The notes: generated by a model not told the origin, from the sequence alone. 64,000 nt of DNA from Caldalkalibacillus thermarum (GCF_014644735.1 NZ_BMKZ01000002.1:62001-126000), one strand, 5' to 3'. Counted from the stretch's first letter, positions 1-9,806 are shown. Numbers and translations: made by a program.

Positions 1-950
1 ATAAATCCTTTATGACTTTCAATATTGGAGGTGACATAATAAGCCAGAGACTCTTTTTCCCTCACATGGCGGAAAAGTTTAGAGTGGGAAAATCCTCCGA
101 ACAGGCCGTTGAACACTAAGAGGGCAATATAATCGTCATCTCCATACGCCGTTTGCGTTCGGCAGCCAATATGCAACTTGCCTTGTGCAACTTTTGTTTT
201 TTCAACCACTCTACGCTCTTCGGCAACACGATAGCGGACAGAAGGCCTGGGAATATCAATAAGGCCGGTGCGCGGCAGCTTGAAATGTTTGTCAACCATT
301 TCCAGTAAATAATCCTTATGTACATCACCCACAATGAACAAATCAACCGGATGCGTGTTTAAAACCCGCTGATAAAACTGATACAAAGTTCCGGGGGTAA
401 TGTGCTCCAATTGGTCTTTGGAACCATAGGGATAGAGCCGGTATGGTTCTGTTTTAAACATTTCCTCTATGCACCGTTTATTCGCATATTTGATTTTGTC
501 ATCCTTCACTTGGCTTAATTTCCGCTCCAATAAATCTTTCTCCAGTTCAACATGGCGGTTGTGGAACACCCCGTTTTCCAGGCGGGGGTTGATGATGAGT
601 TCACTTAACAATTGAATTCCCTTTTCAAACAGGGGTTCCCGGTCGCTTAAAAATTTCTCGTTAGCCAGCTGGAGCCTGAATATCATGACTTGCTCTTCTC
701 CACGTTTGACCACATCAGTGGATAAGGTAGCCCCGTATAAATCATCAAGAGCCTGGCGGATACGCTGAGCCGTCGGATACTTTTCAGTTCCCCTTTTTAA
801 AACTGAGGGCAGTAAAGCCACTTTGGTATGATCCTCTTCAGTTAAGGGCTGGCGGATGTAAAGTGAAATAAAATTGGTTTTATATTTGGGTGTGGAAATG
901 AAATGAACCGGAATCTGGTTAATCCGGGTGGATTGAAACTGGTCTGTCAT
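1..950 (-). CDS. ymfF: YmfF-type M16 peptidase-like protein (3' end outside window)
   Basis: The reading frame starts at an ATG at 950 (protein begins MTDQFQSTRINQ) behind a good AAGGAGA site and stays open to the window edge, giving about 316 residues of the N-terminal part. It has the fold signature of M16 (insulinase/processing peptidase) proteins, but the zinc motif HxxEH expected near residue 50 is not present; that stretch reads LLPSVLKRGTEKYP. In Bacillus the paired proteins YmfF and YmfH have been linked to modification of elongation factor P, with YmfF the member lacking the zinc site. It lies directly downstream of ftsK; the ymfC and ymfD genes found there in B. subtilis are absent. 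The name rests on synteny and the missing motif; a partner YmfH would lie outside the window. Confidence 0.8.
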   Translation of the reverse strand, partial: MTDQFQSTRINQIPVHFISTPKYKTNFISLYIRQPLTEEDHTKVALLPSVLKRGTEKYPTAQRIRQALDDLYGATLSTDVVKRGEEQVMIFRLQLANEKFLSDREPLFEKGIQLLSELIINPRLENGVFHNRHVELEKDLLERKLSQVKDDKIKYANKRCIEEMFKTEPYRLYPYGSKDQLEHITPGTLYQFYQRVLNTHPVDLFIVGDVHKDYLLEMVDKHFKLPRTGLIDIPRPSVRYRVAEERRVVEKTKVAQGKLHIGCRTQTAYGDDDYIALLVFNGLFGGFSHSKLFRHVREKESLAYYVTSNIESHKGF

Positions 951-1035
951 CGATATGGTCTCCTTTCCGTCAAGGATACTTTTCTTATAGTGTATTCATC
1001 TCTAAACACCGCCATCCACACTAACAAGCCTGTGG

Positions 1036-3432
1036 TTACGAAATCTGGCTCTCTTCTTTGGACACCAAAACCTCCCTCGGTTTGCTTCCCTCATAGGGAC
1101 CCACTATTCCATTGGCTTCCATGGCATCAATAAGACGTGCAGCACGGGTATAGCCAATGCGGAAACGCCTTTGCAGCATGGAAACGGAAGCCGACCCTTG
1201 CTGAATCACCAGCTCAACCGCCTGGTCGTACAATTCATCTTCCACAGACTCCCCTCCCTGTTCATCGGTCTGATCAGGGATCATATCCTCATGGTATTGG
1301 GCTTTTTGCTGATTTATACAATAGGTGACAACTTCTTGAACTTCCTCATCTGAAATAAAGGCCCCTTGGACACGCAAGGGCTTGGCCGCGCCCACGGGTA
1401 AAAAGAGCATATCTCCACGGCCCAGGAGCTTTTCAGCTCCCCCCATATCCAAAATGGTGCGAGAGTCAGCTTGTGATGAGACACCGAATGCAATACGGGA
1501 GGGAATATTGGCTTTGATGACGCCGGTGATCACATCTACAGAAGGACGCTGGGTGGCAATAATCAAGTGAATGCCTGCCGCACGAGCCATCTGGGCCAGG
1601 CGGCAAATGGAATCTTCCACATCACCGGGAGTGACCATCATCAGGTCGGCCAATTCATCAATTATCACTACAATATAAGGAAGCAGCGGTTTTTTTGCCT
1701 CAGCGTCAGCTTCATTTTCTTTACGTATCAAATCATTATATTTTTCGATATCCCGCGTCCCGCTCTGAGCAAAAAGTTCATAACGGCGTTCCATCTCGGC
1801 CACAACTTTTTTTAAGGCTAGCGAGGCTTTCTTGGGATCTGTTACCACAGGGACAAGTAAATGGGGGATGCCGTTATACACATTCAGTTCCACCATCTTG
1901 GGATCAATCATCATCAGTTTTACTTCATGGGGTTTGGCTTTATACAAAATGCTGGCAATCATGCTGTTAATACACACACTTTTTCCGCTTCCCGTTGCTC
2001 CAGCCACGAGCAGATGGGGCATTTTGTTCAGCTGGGCTACAATGGGTTCCCCAGAAATATCGCGTCCCAAGGCAATGCTCAGCTTAGACTTTGATTCATG
2101 GAAAGCCGAACTCTCCAGTACTTCTCTTAGGGTCACCATGGCCACATCTTTGTTGGGCACTTCAATGCCAATAGCCGACTTGCCCGGAATAGGCGCTTCA
2201 ATGCGGATACCTTTGGCCGCCAATGCTAAAGCGATATCATCTGCCAGGCTGACAATCCGGCTGACCTTCACGCCGACAGCCGGGTGAATCTCATAGCGGG
2301 TTACAGCGGGGCCACGGTGAACTTGGGTCACCTTGGCATTGACCCCGAAGCTTTCCAGCGTTCTCTCCAGTTTGCGGGCATTGGCGCGCATATCCTGTAT
2401 ACCTGCCTGTTGATGTTTGGAGGGCTTACGCAGTAAAGAATAAGGAGGGAGTACATAGTCGTTTTCTTCACCATCTTCACGGTAAGCAATCACTTCATTG
2501 GCAGCGATATCCCGTTGTCTTTCTGGTCCGGTCTTTTTCCGCTCTGGCTTTTCCCTTTCAGTCGGACCCGCAGTTGGAACTGGTTGCTTCTTGTCTGTGC
2601 CAGCAAGTTCAGCTTGTCCGTCTTCATAGGCCACATCCGTAAAATCGCGGATCACCGGGTCCGCCTGATCAGAGGCACCGTCTTCACCCAAAAGATCACC
2701 GGCCAGACGACCATCTTCACCCCCACTGAAAATCCCTTTCGGTTTTTGAGCAAGCTTCTTGGGTACTTGGTTTACTGCTGCTCTTTCACGATCATCTTCT
2801 TTCATCATTTCTATAAAGGTCTGCCGTTTCTCTTTAAGCCACTCCACACCCCGGCGGTTGAAACGACGGATAGCCTTCAAAATATCAACATAAGAAATTC
2901 CAAACAGCAACATAACACCAATCAGAACCAAGAAAAAAATGACAATTAATGTCCCTGTTTCTGCCACCATAAAATTTAAACCGGCAAACAAAACGGCCCC
3001 AATCATCCCGCCACCGAGATCAACCGCGGGGATCTCAGCGGTGACATCTTCCACAAACAACTGCCATGTCATTTTTAACACCGATTGTGGAAAACGGCCA
3101 GCATCTGTCAAAGACTGAAAAAGTGTATAATGGTTCAGGATCAGTAAAGAACTAATGATTAAAAGCACACCTGTCCAACGATAATGCCATTTCGGCCAGT
3201 CTCGCTTAATGATTAAGTATATGGAAAGAAAAGCCAGCAACAACGGAATGATAAAGTCCCAGTTTCCAGCAAAAAAGCGAAACAAACCCCTGAATAAGAT
3301 CCCTGCTGTTCCCGGTTGAACGAGGGCAATCACCGAGACCGCCAGAAGAATAAGACCATATAATTCATATACTAGGGCACGTTTAATTCGTTCTCTCCGC
3401 GCCTGTTTTCTGCGTTTACCCTTTCGTGCCAT
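1036..3432 (-). CDS. ftsK: DNA translocase FtsK/SpoIIIE
   Basis: A 798-residue membrane-anchored DNA pump that moves chromosomal DNA through the division or sporulation septum. The first 180 or so residues hold a very basic start ([13 protein letters not shown]) and about four hydrophobic membrane segments. A charged linker follows to about residue 330, then the RecA-like motor with Walker A GATGSGKS near residue 480 and Walker [12 protein letters not shown]. The last 65 residues form a winged-helix gamma domain ([18 protein letters not shown]) of the kind that reads orienting DNA sequences. Position next to tepA and ylzJ matches spoIIIE of B. subtilis. Bacillales often carry a second paralogue (SftA), but the N-terminal membrane segments favour SpoIIIE. 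An extended -10 and a hairpin precede the gene. Confidence 0.95.
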   Translation of the reverse strand: MARKGKRRKQARRERIKRALVYELYGLILLAVSVIALVQPGTAGILFRGLFRFFAGNWDFIIPLLLAFLSIYLIIKRDWPKWHYRWTGVLLIISSLLILNHYTLFQSLTDAGRFPQSVLKMTWQLFVEDVTAEIPAVDLGGGMIGAVLFAGLNFMVAETGTLIVIFFLVLIGVMLLFGISYVDILKAIRRFNRRGVEWLKEKRQTFIEMMKEDDRERAAVNQVPKKLAQKPKGIFSGGEDGRLAGDLLGEDGASDQADPVIRDFTDVAYEDGQAELAGTDKKQPVPTAGPTEREKPERKKTGPERQRDIAANEVIAYREDGEENDYVLPPYSLLRKPSKHQQAGIQDMRANARKLERTLESFGVNAKVTQVHRGPAVTRYEIHPAVGVKVSRIVSLADDIALALAAKGIRIEAPIPGKSAIGIEVPNKDVAMVTLREVLESSAFHESKSKLSIALGRDISGEPIVAQLNKMPHLLVAGATGSGKSVCINSMIASILYKAKPHEVKLMMIDPKMVELNVYNGIPHLLVPVVTDPKKASLALKKVVAEMERRYELFAQSGTRDIEKYNDLIRKENEADAEAKKPLLPYIVVIIDELADLMMVTPGDVEDSICRLAQMARAAGIHLIIATQRPSVDVITGVIKANIPSRIAFGVSSQADSRTILDMGGAEKLLGRGDMLFLPVGAAKPLRVQGAFISDEEVQEVVTYCINQQKAQYHEDMIPDQTDEQGGESVEDELYDQAVELVIQQGSASVSMLQRRFRIGYTRAARLIDAMEANGIVGPYEGSKPREVLVSKEESQIS

Positions 3433-3463
3433 AGGGTCAACCCCTTGTTTAAAGATAGCATGA

Positions 3464-3494
3464 AAAACAGCCGATCATGATCGGCCATTTTTTA
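3464..3494 (-). terminator. Hairpin between ylzJ and ftsK
   Basis: A perfect 16-base palindrome (GCCGATCA/TGATCGGC, 3470-3485) is followed on the minus strand by TGTTTTT. It probably ends tepA-ylzJ transcripts. A possible extended -10 sits immediately upstream at 3497-3505, so the hairpin might instead lie at the very 5' end of an ftsK transcript. Confidence 0.6.
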
Positions 3495-3496
3495 TT

Positions 3497-3505
3497 AGTA
3501 TAGCA
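3497..3505 (-). promoter_or_regulatory. Possible extended -10 promoter for ftsK
   Basis: On the minus strand the sequence reads TGC-TATACT, an extended -10 element, about 65 bases upstream of the ftsK start. No good -35 hexamer is seen at the right spacing. A second TGC-TATCTT lies closer to the gene, past the hairpin, so the true start site is uncertain. Confidence 0.3.
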
Positions 3506-3529
3506 TGATTTGGTAATATGGACTAGCAG

Positions 3530-3751
3530 TCACTTGGAGGCACGGAAGTAAATCATGGAACCTGGAGAATAGTTTGGATTAAGATAATCCTGGGGATCGG
3601 CACTTATCAAGCGCACAATCTTCGCCTTAAACGGTCCACTGGGTTCAATCACCATTTTCACTCCATTATAATCAATCTCTTCATACCGGGGCTGAAATTG
3701 CTCATAACCCTCATAGACCAATTCCAAAGGCATTGAAGTATAAATAATCAT
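3530..3751 (-). CDS. ylzJ: YlzJ-like small protein
   Basis: A 73-residue protein (begins [17 protein letters not shown]) whose start overlaps the tepA stop by four bases (ATGA), so it is translationally coupled to tepA. It matches the small YlzJ protein at the same place in B. subtilis, between tepA and spoIIIE. No signal peptide, membrane segment or catalytic motif is visible; it looks like a small soluble beta-rich protein of unknown function. A hairpin terminator follows about 40 bases downstream. The family assignment rests on synteny, length and start sequence; no function is proposed. Confidence 0.8.
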   Translation of the reverse strand: MIIYTSMPLELVYEGYEQFQPRYEEIDYNGVKMVIEPSGPFKAKIVRLISADPQDYLNPNYSPGSMIYFRASK

Positions 3752-4560
3752 TGCAACATCCCTCCCTGTTGCTGTTCCTGCTCTCTTCCCGCCAGATTCT
3801 CCTTAGAGGCTATAATCAGTTCGTTCAGCTTGCGCAGGGCTTGCCCCAAACCTCCCACCTCATCAATTAATCCATAGTTGACGGCATCGCTCCCTATCAC
3901 ATTTGTACCAATATCCCTTGTCAGTTCTCCCGTTTTGAACATTAACTCTTTAAATTTTTCATCTTTTATATTGGAGTGACGGGTAACAAAGCTGACAACC
4001 CGCTCCTGCATTTTGTCCAAATATTCAAAGGTTTGAGGGACACCAATCACTAAGCCGGTTAACCGGATAGGATGAATGGTCATCGTGGCGGTTTCGGCTA
4101 TGAAACTGTAATCGGCTGCCACGGCAATCGGCACGCCGATGCTGTGCCCTCCACCCAACACAAGGGCGACTGTCGGTTTAGATGTACTGGCAATCATTTC
4201 AGCAATGGCCAAACCGGCCTCAACATCTCCCCCTACCGTGTTCAACACAACCAGAATACCTTCAATATTGGGATTTTGTTCAGCTGCCACCAGCTGGGGG
4301 ATAATGTGTTCATACTTCGTTGTTTTGTTTTGGGGCGGAAGTTGAAGATGCCCTTCAATTTGCCCAATAATTGTCAAGCAATGAATATTGCTCTGAAAGC
4401 TAGGTAACCCTGGGGTACCCAATTGCTGGATTTTGTCAAGGATCCCCCCTTGTTTTTCCTGAGGAGGTGAGGGATTCTGGGTATTGAATGAAGCACCCCG
4501 CGCTTCTGGGTCAAGCGGTTTATTGGGATGTGCTTCACGTGTTGAATTTTGGTCTGTCAT
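3748..4560 (-). CDS. tepA: ClpP-class serine protease TepA
   Basis: A 270-residue ClpP/crotonase-fold protein (translocation-enhancing protein family). The first 50 residues are polar and low in complexity (Pro, Gln, Asn rich). The core begins near residue 60 with a nucleophile region [11 protein letters not shown], where the Ser is the likely catalytic residue, and a following helix with [11 protein letters not shown] that supplies a possible His. It has no transmembrane segment. The start at 4560 has a GGAGG seven bases upstream. It is coupled to ylzJ and lies downstream of rnjB after a terminator. B. subtilis TepA has been associated with protein secretion and with degradation of spore small acid-soluble proteins; which role applies here cannot be seen. 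Confidence 0.9.
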   Translation of the reverse strand: MTDQNSTREAHPNKPLDPEARGASFNTQNPSPPQEKQGGILDKIQQLGTPGLPSFQSNIHCLTIIGQIEGHLQLPPQNKTTKYEHIIPQLVAAEQNPNIEGILVVLNTVGGDVEAGLAIAEMIASTSKPTVALVLGGGHSIGVPIAVAADYSFIAETATMTIHPIRLTGLVIGVPQTFEYLDKMQERVVSFVTRHSNIKDEKFKELMFKTGELTRDIGTNVIGSDAVNYGLIDEVGGLGQALRKLNELIIASKENLAGREQEQQQGGMLQ

Positions 4561-4611
4561 GCTTCATCCTCCTTCTCCCTTAGTATTCGTCAGGAACGAG
4601 ATAACATACCT

Positions 4612-4662
4612 TAATATAAAAAGAAAAAGAGCCCCCTTCCCTGCGCAGGGAAGATGAGGCTC
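4612..4662 (-). terminator. Terminator after rnjB
   Basis: A GC-rich hairpin at 4629-4662 (outer stem GAGCC/GGCTC, inner stem TTCCCTGC/GCAGGGAA) is followed on the minus strand by TTTTTCTTTTT. It sits 26 bases past the rnjB stop, a textbook intrinsic terminator separating rnjB from tepA. Confidence 0.9.
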
Positions 4663-4687
4663 TAAAACACAAAAGCCAAGTCCGGTG

Positions 4688-6355
4688 TCAGGCTTCCATG
4701 ATGATGGGTAAGATCATGGGCCGCCGACGGGTTTGTTCATAAAGGAAACGGCTTAACGCATCCCGGATATGAGTTTTTAAAGTTGACCAATCATGGGTTT
4801 GAACATTTTGACAGTGTTCCAAAGTGGTCATCACAAGCTGGATGGCTTCATCCATTAACTCCTCAGACTCACGGACATAGACAAACCCGCGTGAAATAAT
4901 GTCCGGCCCTGAAATAACAGAACCAGTCTCCTTAGAGAGTGTAACTACAACAATCAATATCCCATCTTGTGATAATAATTTGCGGTCTCTCAGTACAATA
5001 TTTCCCACGTCACCAACACCAAGGCCATCAATCAAAACATGTCCGGCCGGTACTTTGCCGCCCAGTCGTGCTTTACCTTTATGAAACTCTACAATATCCC
5101 CATTTTCAATCAGGAAAATGTTACCAGACGGAACACCAGTTGCTTCGGCTAATTTGCCATGCTGGCGAAGCATGCGGTATTCGCCATGAATGGGGATGAA
5201 GTACTTGGGCTTCATCAGGTTGAGCATGAGTTTTAACTCTTCTTGGCTGCCGTGACCAGAAACGTGAACGCCTTCCAATCCATAAACCACATGGGCACCG
5301 GCCCGGAACAGCTGGTCGATGGTACGGGAGACAAGCTTTTCATTCCCCGGAATAGGCGTCGCCGCAAAAATAACCGTATCTCCCGGAATAATGTCAACCT
5401 GTTTATGACTCGATTTAGCCATGCGGGTTAAAGCACTAATCGGCTCGCCTTGGCTGCCCGCGGATAAAATACATACCTTATGAGCTGGTAAACGATTCAT
5501 TTCATCGATATCAATGAGCAAATGATCAGGGGCATATAAATAACCCAACTCACGGGCTATACGAACGACCTCGGACACATGGCGACCCACAATCGCTACC
5601 TTCCGGTTTGTTTCCAATGCGGCATCAAATACATTTTGAATACGGTGAATGTTAGAAGCAAAAGTAGCGACGATAATACGGCCTTTAGCTTTGAAAAATT
5701 GATCGACAATGGCCCGACCTACTTCCTTTTCAGAGCGGGTGTAACCTGGACGTTCGGCATTGGTGCTGTCAGAAAGCAAAGCTAGAACACCCTGCTCTCC
5801 AATTTCAGCCATGCGACCAATATCGGCATGCTCATCATTAATCGGTGTATAGTCAAATTTAAAATCCCCCGTGTGGACCACTCGTCCCTCGGGTGTATCA
5901 ATACAAACCCCCACTGAATCTGGAATGCTGTGATTGGTTTTAAAGAAGGTAAGGGTAAAGCATCCCAGTTTGATCTTGCTCTTCTTGTGAATCAACACCC
6001 GTTTAACCTGATGGAGCAGATTAGCTTCTTTCAGTTTCGACTCGATTAAACCCAAAGTCAGTTTGGTTGCAAAAATAGGGGCTTTAATCCGTTTCAACAC
6101 ATAGGGCAGAGCGCCGATATGGTCTTCATGTCCGTGGGTAACCACAATACCCCGGATACGTTCTTTGTTCTCTTCCAGGTAAGTAATGTCAGGGATGACA
6201 ATGTCGATTCCCAGCATATCTTCTTCGGGATATTTAAGTCCTGCATCAATAATAACGATGTCATCTCCATACTCTACAACATACATGTTTTTGCCAATCT
6301 CACCAACTCCACCTAAGGCGAAGATCAGCAATTTGTGTTCATTTTGTTTTGACAA
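4688..6355 (-). CDS. rnjB: Ribonuclease J (RNase J2 type)
   Basis: A 555-residue metallo-beta-lactamase/beta-CASP ribonuclease that degrades and matures RNA from the 5' end and also cuts internally, normally as a J1/J2 complex. The motif HGHEDHIG near residue 75, HTGDFKFD near 165 and GSQGEP near 315 form the active site; the C-terminal oligomerisation domain ends RRPMILPIIMEA. The position beside tepA and the phrases SDSTNAERPGYT and DGLGVGDVGNIVLRDR match RNase J2 (YmfA) of B. subtilis. Unlike the B. subtilis J2 sequence as I recall it, the HxHxDH metal motif is complete here. It has its own sigma-A-like promoter and a strong terminator, so it is likely monocistronic. Confidence 0.92.
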   Translation of the reverse strand: MSKQNEHKLLIFALGGVGEIGKNMYVVEYGDDIVIIDAGLKYPEEDMLGIDIVIPDITYLEENKERIRGIVVTHGHEDHIGALPYVLKRIKAPIFATKLTLGLIESKLKEANLLHQVKRVLIHKKSKIKLGCFTLTFFKTNHSIPDSVGVCIDTPEGRVVHTGDFKFDYTPINDEHADIGRMAEIGEQGVLALLSDSTNAERPGYTRSEKEVGRAIVDQFFKAKGRIIVATFASNIHRIQNVFDAALETNRKVAIVGRHVSEVVRIARELGYLYAPDHLLIDIDEMNRLPAHKVCILSAGSQGEPISALTRMAKSSHKQVDIIPGDTVIFAATPIPGNEKLVSRTIDQLFRAGAHVVYGLEGVHVSGHGSQEELKLMLNLMKPKYFIPIHGEYRMLRQHGKLAEATGVPSGNIFLIENGDIVEFHKGKARLGGKVPAGHVLIDGLGVGDVGNIVLRDRKLLSQDGILIVVVTLSKETGSVISGPDIISRGFVYVRESEELMDEAIQLVMTTLEHCQNVQTHDWSTLKTHIRDALSRFLYEQTRRRPMILPIIMEA

Positions 6356-6451
6356 TTGATTTATCCTCCCATGTTGCCATATTCAGTTGTAGTTACACCC
6401 GAACAACGCCCCTGTCACAAAACTGAAAAACCGCACATATCACTTGATCCT

Positions 6452-6481
6452 ATTATACAGGATGGGGATCGGTAATCACAA
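6452..6481 (-). promoter_or_regulatory. Sigma-A-like promoter for rnjB
   Basis: On the minus strand TTGTGA (6481-6476) and a perfect TATAAT (6457-6452) are separated by 18 bases. The element lies about 95 bases upstream of the rnjB start in the largest gap of this region. Confidence 0.6.
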
Positions 6482-6551
6482 GTTCATTTATCCATTTTAT
6501 ACCTGTTGCCTGGTTTATCAGCAAAGAGGCAAGCGAAGAGGCTAAACGGTC

Positions 6552-7415
6552 CTATTTAAAATAATTCATAATATGTGTTTTTTCGCTTTCAGATAAAGGA
6601 ACGAGAGGAGGGCGTACAGGCCCCACATCAATCCCCAACTCTGTTAATACTTGTTTCACTGGAACAGGGGACGGGGCAGCAAACAAAGCTTTACATTTGG
6701 GATAGAGCTCACCATGAATTTGAGCGGCTTCACTCACATTTCCTTCAACAAAGGCGGAAATCATGCGGCTCATTTCCCGCCCGACTACATGGCTGGCCAC
6801 GCTAACGACACCGTAGCCGCCAATGGCAAGAACGGGAAGTGTTAGATTATCGTCTCCACTGTATAAAAGGAAATCATCCGGCGTACCTTTAATAATTTCT
6901 GTCATTTGACCTAGATGACCACTGGCCTCTTTGACCATGGTGATATTTGGAATCTCAGCCAGACGGCAAACGGTCTCCGCTTCCATGTTTACACTGGTCC
7001 GGCCAGGCACATTATATAACATCACAGGCAAGGATGTGGATTCGGCAATAGCCTTAAAATGTTGATACAGCCCTTCTTGATTAGGCCGATTATAATAGGG
7101 GGTAACCAGCATTACCCCATCTACCCCTAATTGCTCCGCTTTTTGAGTCAGCGCAATTGACTCTTGTGTATTATTACTCCCCGTTCCGGCGATCACTTTT
7201 ACACGTCCGTCAGTCACCTCAAGCGTGTGTTCAAATAAGGTGAGTTTCTCATCCTTGGTTAATGTGGGCGATTCACCTGTCGTCCCCGCAACGACAATGG
7301 TTTCTGTTCCTGTTTGGATGAGATGTTCAATCACCTTCGTTTGGCGTTTTAAATCCAGTTTGCCTTCGACATCAAATGCGGTGACCATGGCTGTCAGCAA
7401 GCGTCCAAAACTCAC
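6552..7415 (-). CDS. dapA: 4-hydroxy-tetrahydrodipicolinate synthase
   Basis: A 287-residue cytoplasmic TIM-barrel enzyme that condenses pyruvate with aspartate semialdehyde, the first step committed to diaminopimelate, lysine and dipicolinate. Visible motifs are GTTGESPTL (pyruvate carboxylate binding), the Tyr in MLYNVPGRT and the Schiff-base Lys in MVKEASG near residue 163. Full length for the family. The start overlaps the dapG stop by four bases, so translation is coupled within asd-dapG-dapA. With spoVFA/B immediately upstream it feeds spore dipicolinate synthesis as well as peptidoglycan. No clear terminator follows it before the rnjB promoter. Confidence 0.96.
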   Translation of the reverse strand: MSFGRLLTAMVTAFDVEGKLDLKRQTKVIEHLIQTGTETIVVAGTTGESPTLTKDEKLTLFEHTLEVTDGRVKVIAGTGSNNTQESIALTQKAEQLGVDGVMLVTPYYNRPNQEGLYQHFKAIAESTSLPVMLYNVPGRTSVNMEAETVCRLAEIPNITMVKEASGHLGQMTEIIKGTPDDFLLYSGDDNLTLPVLAIGGYGVVSVASHVVGREMSRMISAFVEGNVSEAAQIHGELYPKCKALFAAPSPVPVKQVLTELGIDVGPVRPPLVPLSESEKTHIMNYFK

Positions 7416-8665
7416 GAGTTGTCCTCCCTTCTATGGTGTTGCTGATTTAATTTATGCAAATTAAATTTACGGTGCAAGGCATTCACAGCCCGAATCATAT
7501 CTTCGTCCTTAACCAGAACCCAAATGGTTGTATGAGAATCGGCAGATTGCAAAATCTGAATATCTTCCTGTGTTAAAGCTTCAACAATTTGGGCCATTAT
7601 TCCTGGCACGCCGGCCATGCCTGCTCCTACGATGGAAACTTTGGCGCAATGAGGTTCCACCTGAACCTCAAACTCCATTTCTTTAATCAGCGATATAGCC
7701 TGGTCGGCTACGTCATTAAACACCGTATAGGCCACGCCCATGGGATTCACATTGATGAAATCAACACTGATCTTGTTTTCTGCCATCGCCTTAAAGACTT
7801 TTAACTGCAAGTCATATTCATGTTCTTTGGCCAGCACTTTAATTTGGGTTAAGTTAGGAACATAAGCAATACCTGTAATCAAACGCTCGTTTAAATTCTC
7901 TTGATACTCTCTGACCTTATCCAATGTGGTCACCAAAGTGCCTGGATCGTCCGACATCGTGCTGCGCACCCGGATGGGCACCTGGCTTTGCATGGCAATT
8001 TCAACGGCCCGGGGGTGTATAACCTTTGCGCCTTGATAGGCCAGATTGCAAATCTCTGTATAGGTCACCCAGTTGAGCGGGGCAGCATCCTCCACAATAC
8101 GGGGGTCTGCTGTCATAATCCCATCGACATCCGTAAAGATATCGACATATTCGGCTTTTAACGCCACTCCAAGGGCAGTTGCTGTGGTATCACTGCCTCC
8201 GCGGCCAAGGGTCGTAATTTCTCCAGCAGCTGTTCCACCTTGGAAACCGCAAACAACAACGACCTTATTTTTGGCAAGTTCATCTAAAATCCGTTGAGGG
8301 TTAACGGAAATGATCTGAGCCTGGCCAAACGTATCATTTGTCAGGATGCCCGCCTGAAAACCGGTTAATGCAACAGCAGGGATCCCTTGGGCGTTAAGCA
8401 TGCTGGTTAACGTTGCGCTAGAGATAATTTCTCCGCAACTGAGCAGCAAATCCTTTTCCCGGTCCGAGAGATGATTGCCGTTTTGTTTGATCCACTCAAG
8501 CAGCGTATCGGTGGCGTAGGGGTCTCCCTTGCGTCCCATGGCAGAGACCACTACAACGACATGATAACCCTCTTCCCTTGCTTTTTTGATATGCTGAATG
8601 GCTTTGCCTCTAATCTCTTTATCCTTTAATGATGTTCCACCAAACTTTTGTACAATAATTTTCAT
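7412..8665 (-). CDS. dapG: Aspartate kinase (DapG, aspartokinase I type)
   Basis: A 417-residue enzyme phosphorylating aspartate, the entry step of the aspartate pathway. It starts with the kinase signature VQKFGGTSL; the substrate-binding stretch GRGGSDTTATALG lies near residue 155, and two ACT regulatory domains fill the last 150 residues. The place between asd and dapA is that of B. subtilis dapG, the isoenzyme reported to be inhibited by diaminopimelate; feedback specificity itself cannot be read here. A strong internal start inside the gene, as in lysC-type aspartokinase II, was not looked for exhaustively. No lysine riboswitch is visible upstream. Confidence 0.93.
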   Translation of the reverse strand: MKIIVQKFGGTSLKDKEIRGKAIQHIKKAREEGYHVVVVVSAMGRKGDPYATDTLLEWIKQNGNHLSDREKDLLLSCGEIISSATLTSMLNAQGIPAVALTGFQAGILTNDTFGQAQIISVNPQRILDELAKNKVVVVCGFQGGTAAGEITTLGRGGSDTTATALGVALKAEYVDIFTDVDGIMTADPRIVEDAAPLNWVTYTEICNLAYQGAKVIHPRAVEIAMQSQVPIRVRSTMSDDPGTLVTTLDKVREYQENLNERLITGIAYVPNLTQIKVLAKEHEYDLQLKVFKAMAENKISVDFINVNPMGVAYTVFNDVADQAISLIKEMEFEVQVEPHCAKVSIVGAGMAGVPGIMAQIVEALTQEDIQILQSADSHTTIWVLVKDEDMIRAVNALHRKFNLHKLNQQHHRREDNS

Positions 8666-8697
8666 CTAGAAATCCCTCTTTGGCTAAAGTAGCTGCT

Positions 8698-9738
8698 TCA
8701 GGATTGAAATTTTGAAATATAGGCTTCCGCAATCTGAATGCTGTTATAAGCCGCTCCCTTTAGCAAGTTGTCTGACACAACCCACAGATGCAACCCATTG
8801 GGACGGTCCAAATCCCGGCGGATTCGGCCCACAAACACTTCAGGACGTCCGGCAGCCCGAGTCGCCAAAGGATAGAGTTGTTCAGCCGGGTTATCTTCCA
8901 CAATCACACCCGGAGCTTCGCGGAGCAGCTGTCTGACTTCTTCCACATTGACCTCTTGCTCTGTTTCAACATAGATAGACTCCGAGTGGCCGGTAAAAAC
9001 GGGAATGCGAACGCAAGTCGCGGCTACCTCAATGGTGTCATCATGCATAATTTTTTTCGTTTCCCTAACCATTTTCATCTCTTCCAGTGTATAGTCATTT
9101 TCTTGGAAAAGATCGATTTGCGGAATAGCATTAAAGGCAATTTGGAATTTCTTCTTATCCTTGGCTACCGGCAGCACTTTCGGAGTGAACGCTTCACCAT
9201 TTAAGACTTTGGCACTTTGTTCCTTCAGTTCTTCTACAGCCAAATTCCCAGCTCCAGAAACCGCTTGATAAGTGGAAACAATAATGCGTTTAAGCCCATA
9301 CTTATCCTTAATGGGTTTAAGCGCAACCACCATTTGAATTGTTGAACAGTTGGGGTTGGCAATGATCCCTTGGTGCTTGCCAATATCCTCCAGATTCACC
9401 TCAGGAACAACAAGCGGAACATCAGGCTCCATGCGAAAAGCATTGGTGTTATCAATCACCAACGCACCCCGTTTAACTGCTTCTTTGGCAAACTGTTTGC
9501 TGACGCTCCCTCCTGCACTGAACAGGGCAATGTCAACACCATCAAAAGCTTCAGGAGTGGTTTCCTTAACCGTGATTGTTTCTCCCTTAAATGAGACTTG
9601 CTTTCCTGCTGAACGACGAGAAGCAAGCAAGGTGAGTTTGTGGATTGGAAACTGCCGCTCCTCTAACAGTCTGACCATTTGCTGTCCAACAGCACCTGTG
9701 GCACCAACAACTGCCACATGATATGTTTGACTATTCAT
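8698..9738 (-). CDS. asd: Aspartate-semialdehyde dehydrogenase
   Basis: A 346-residue NADPH-dependent enzyme reducing aspartyl phosphate to aspartate semialdehyde. It starts with the nucleotide-binding loop VAVVGATGAVGQQM; the catalytic Cys lies in ANPNCSTIQM near residue 130, and a His in the C-terminal half (VFTGHSES) corresponds to the conserved acid-base residue. Length is normal. It lies 32 bases upstream of dapG and 68 bases downstream of spoVFB. The intergenic region before it is AT-rich but shows no convincing sigma-A promoter, so it may be read partly from upstream. Confidence 0.95.
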   Translation of the reverse strand: MNSQTYHVAVVGATGAVGQQMVRLLEERQFPIHKLTLLASRRSAGKQVSFKGETITVKETTPEAFDGVDIALFSAGGSVSKQFAKEAVKRGALVIDNTNAFRMEPDVPLVVPEVNLEDIGKHQGIIANPNCSTIQMVVALKPIKDKYGLKRIIVSTYQAVSGAGNLAVEELKEQSAKVLNGEAFTPKVLPVAKDKKKFQIAFNAIPQIDLFQENDYTLEEMKMVRETKKIMHDDTIEVAATCVRIPVFTGHSESIYVETEQEVNVEEVRQLLREAPGVIVEDNPAEQLYPLATRAAGRPEVFVGRIRRDLDRPNGLHLWVVSDNLLKGAAYNSIQIAEAYISKFQS

Positions 9739-9806
9739 GGATAAAACTCCTCCCCATGTTAAACTGCTTCACAATTTCTCTATTTTATGGTCACTATTCT
9801 AATATT

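Noticed and set aside
1832-2287. 151-codon plus-strand open frame inside ftsK, and many similar plus-strand frames across the window
   Set aside because: They are antisense shadows of well-conserved minus-strand genes, lack ribosome sites and family motifs, and every one overlaps a confidently identified gene.
7412-9806. Lysine riboswitch or T-box controlling asd-dapG-dapA
   Set aside because: The upstream gap is only 68 bases and shows no conserved riboswitch or T-box elements.
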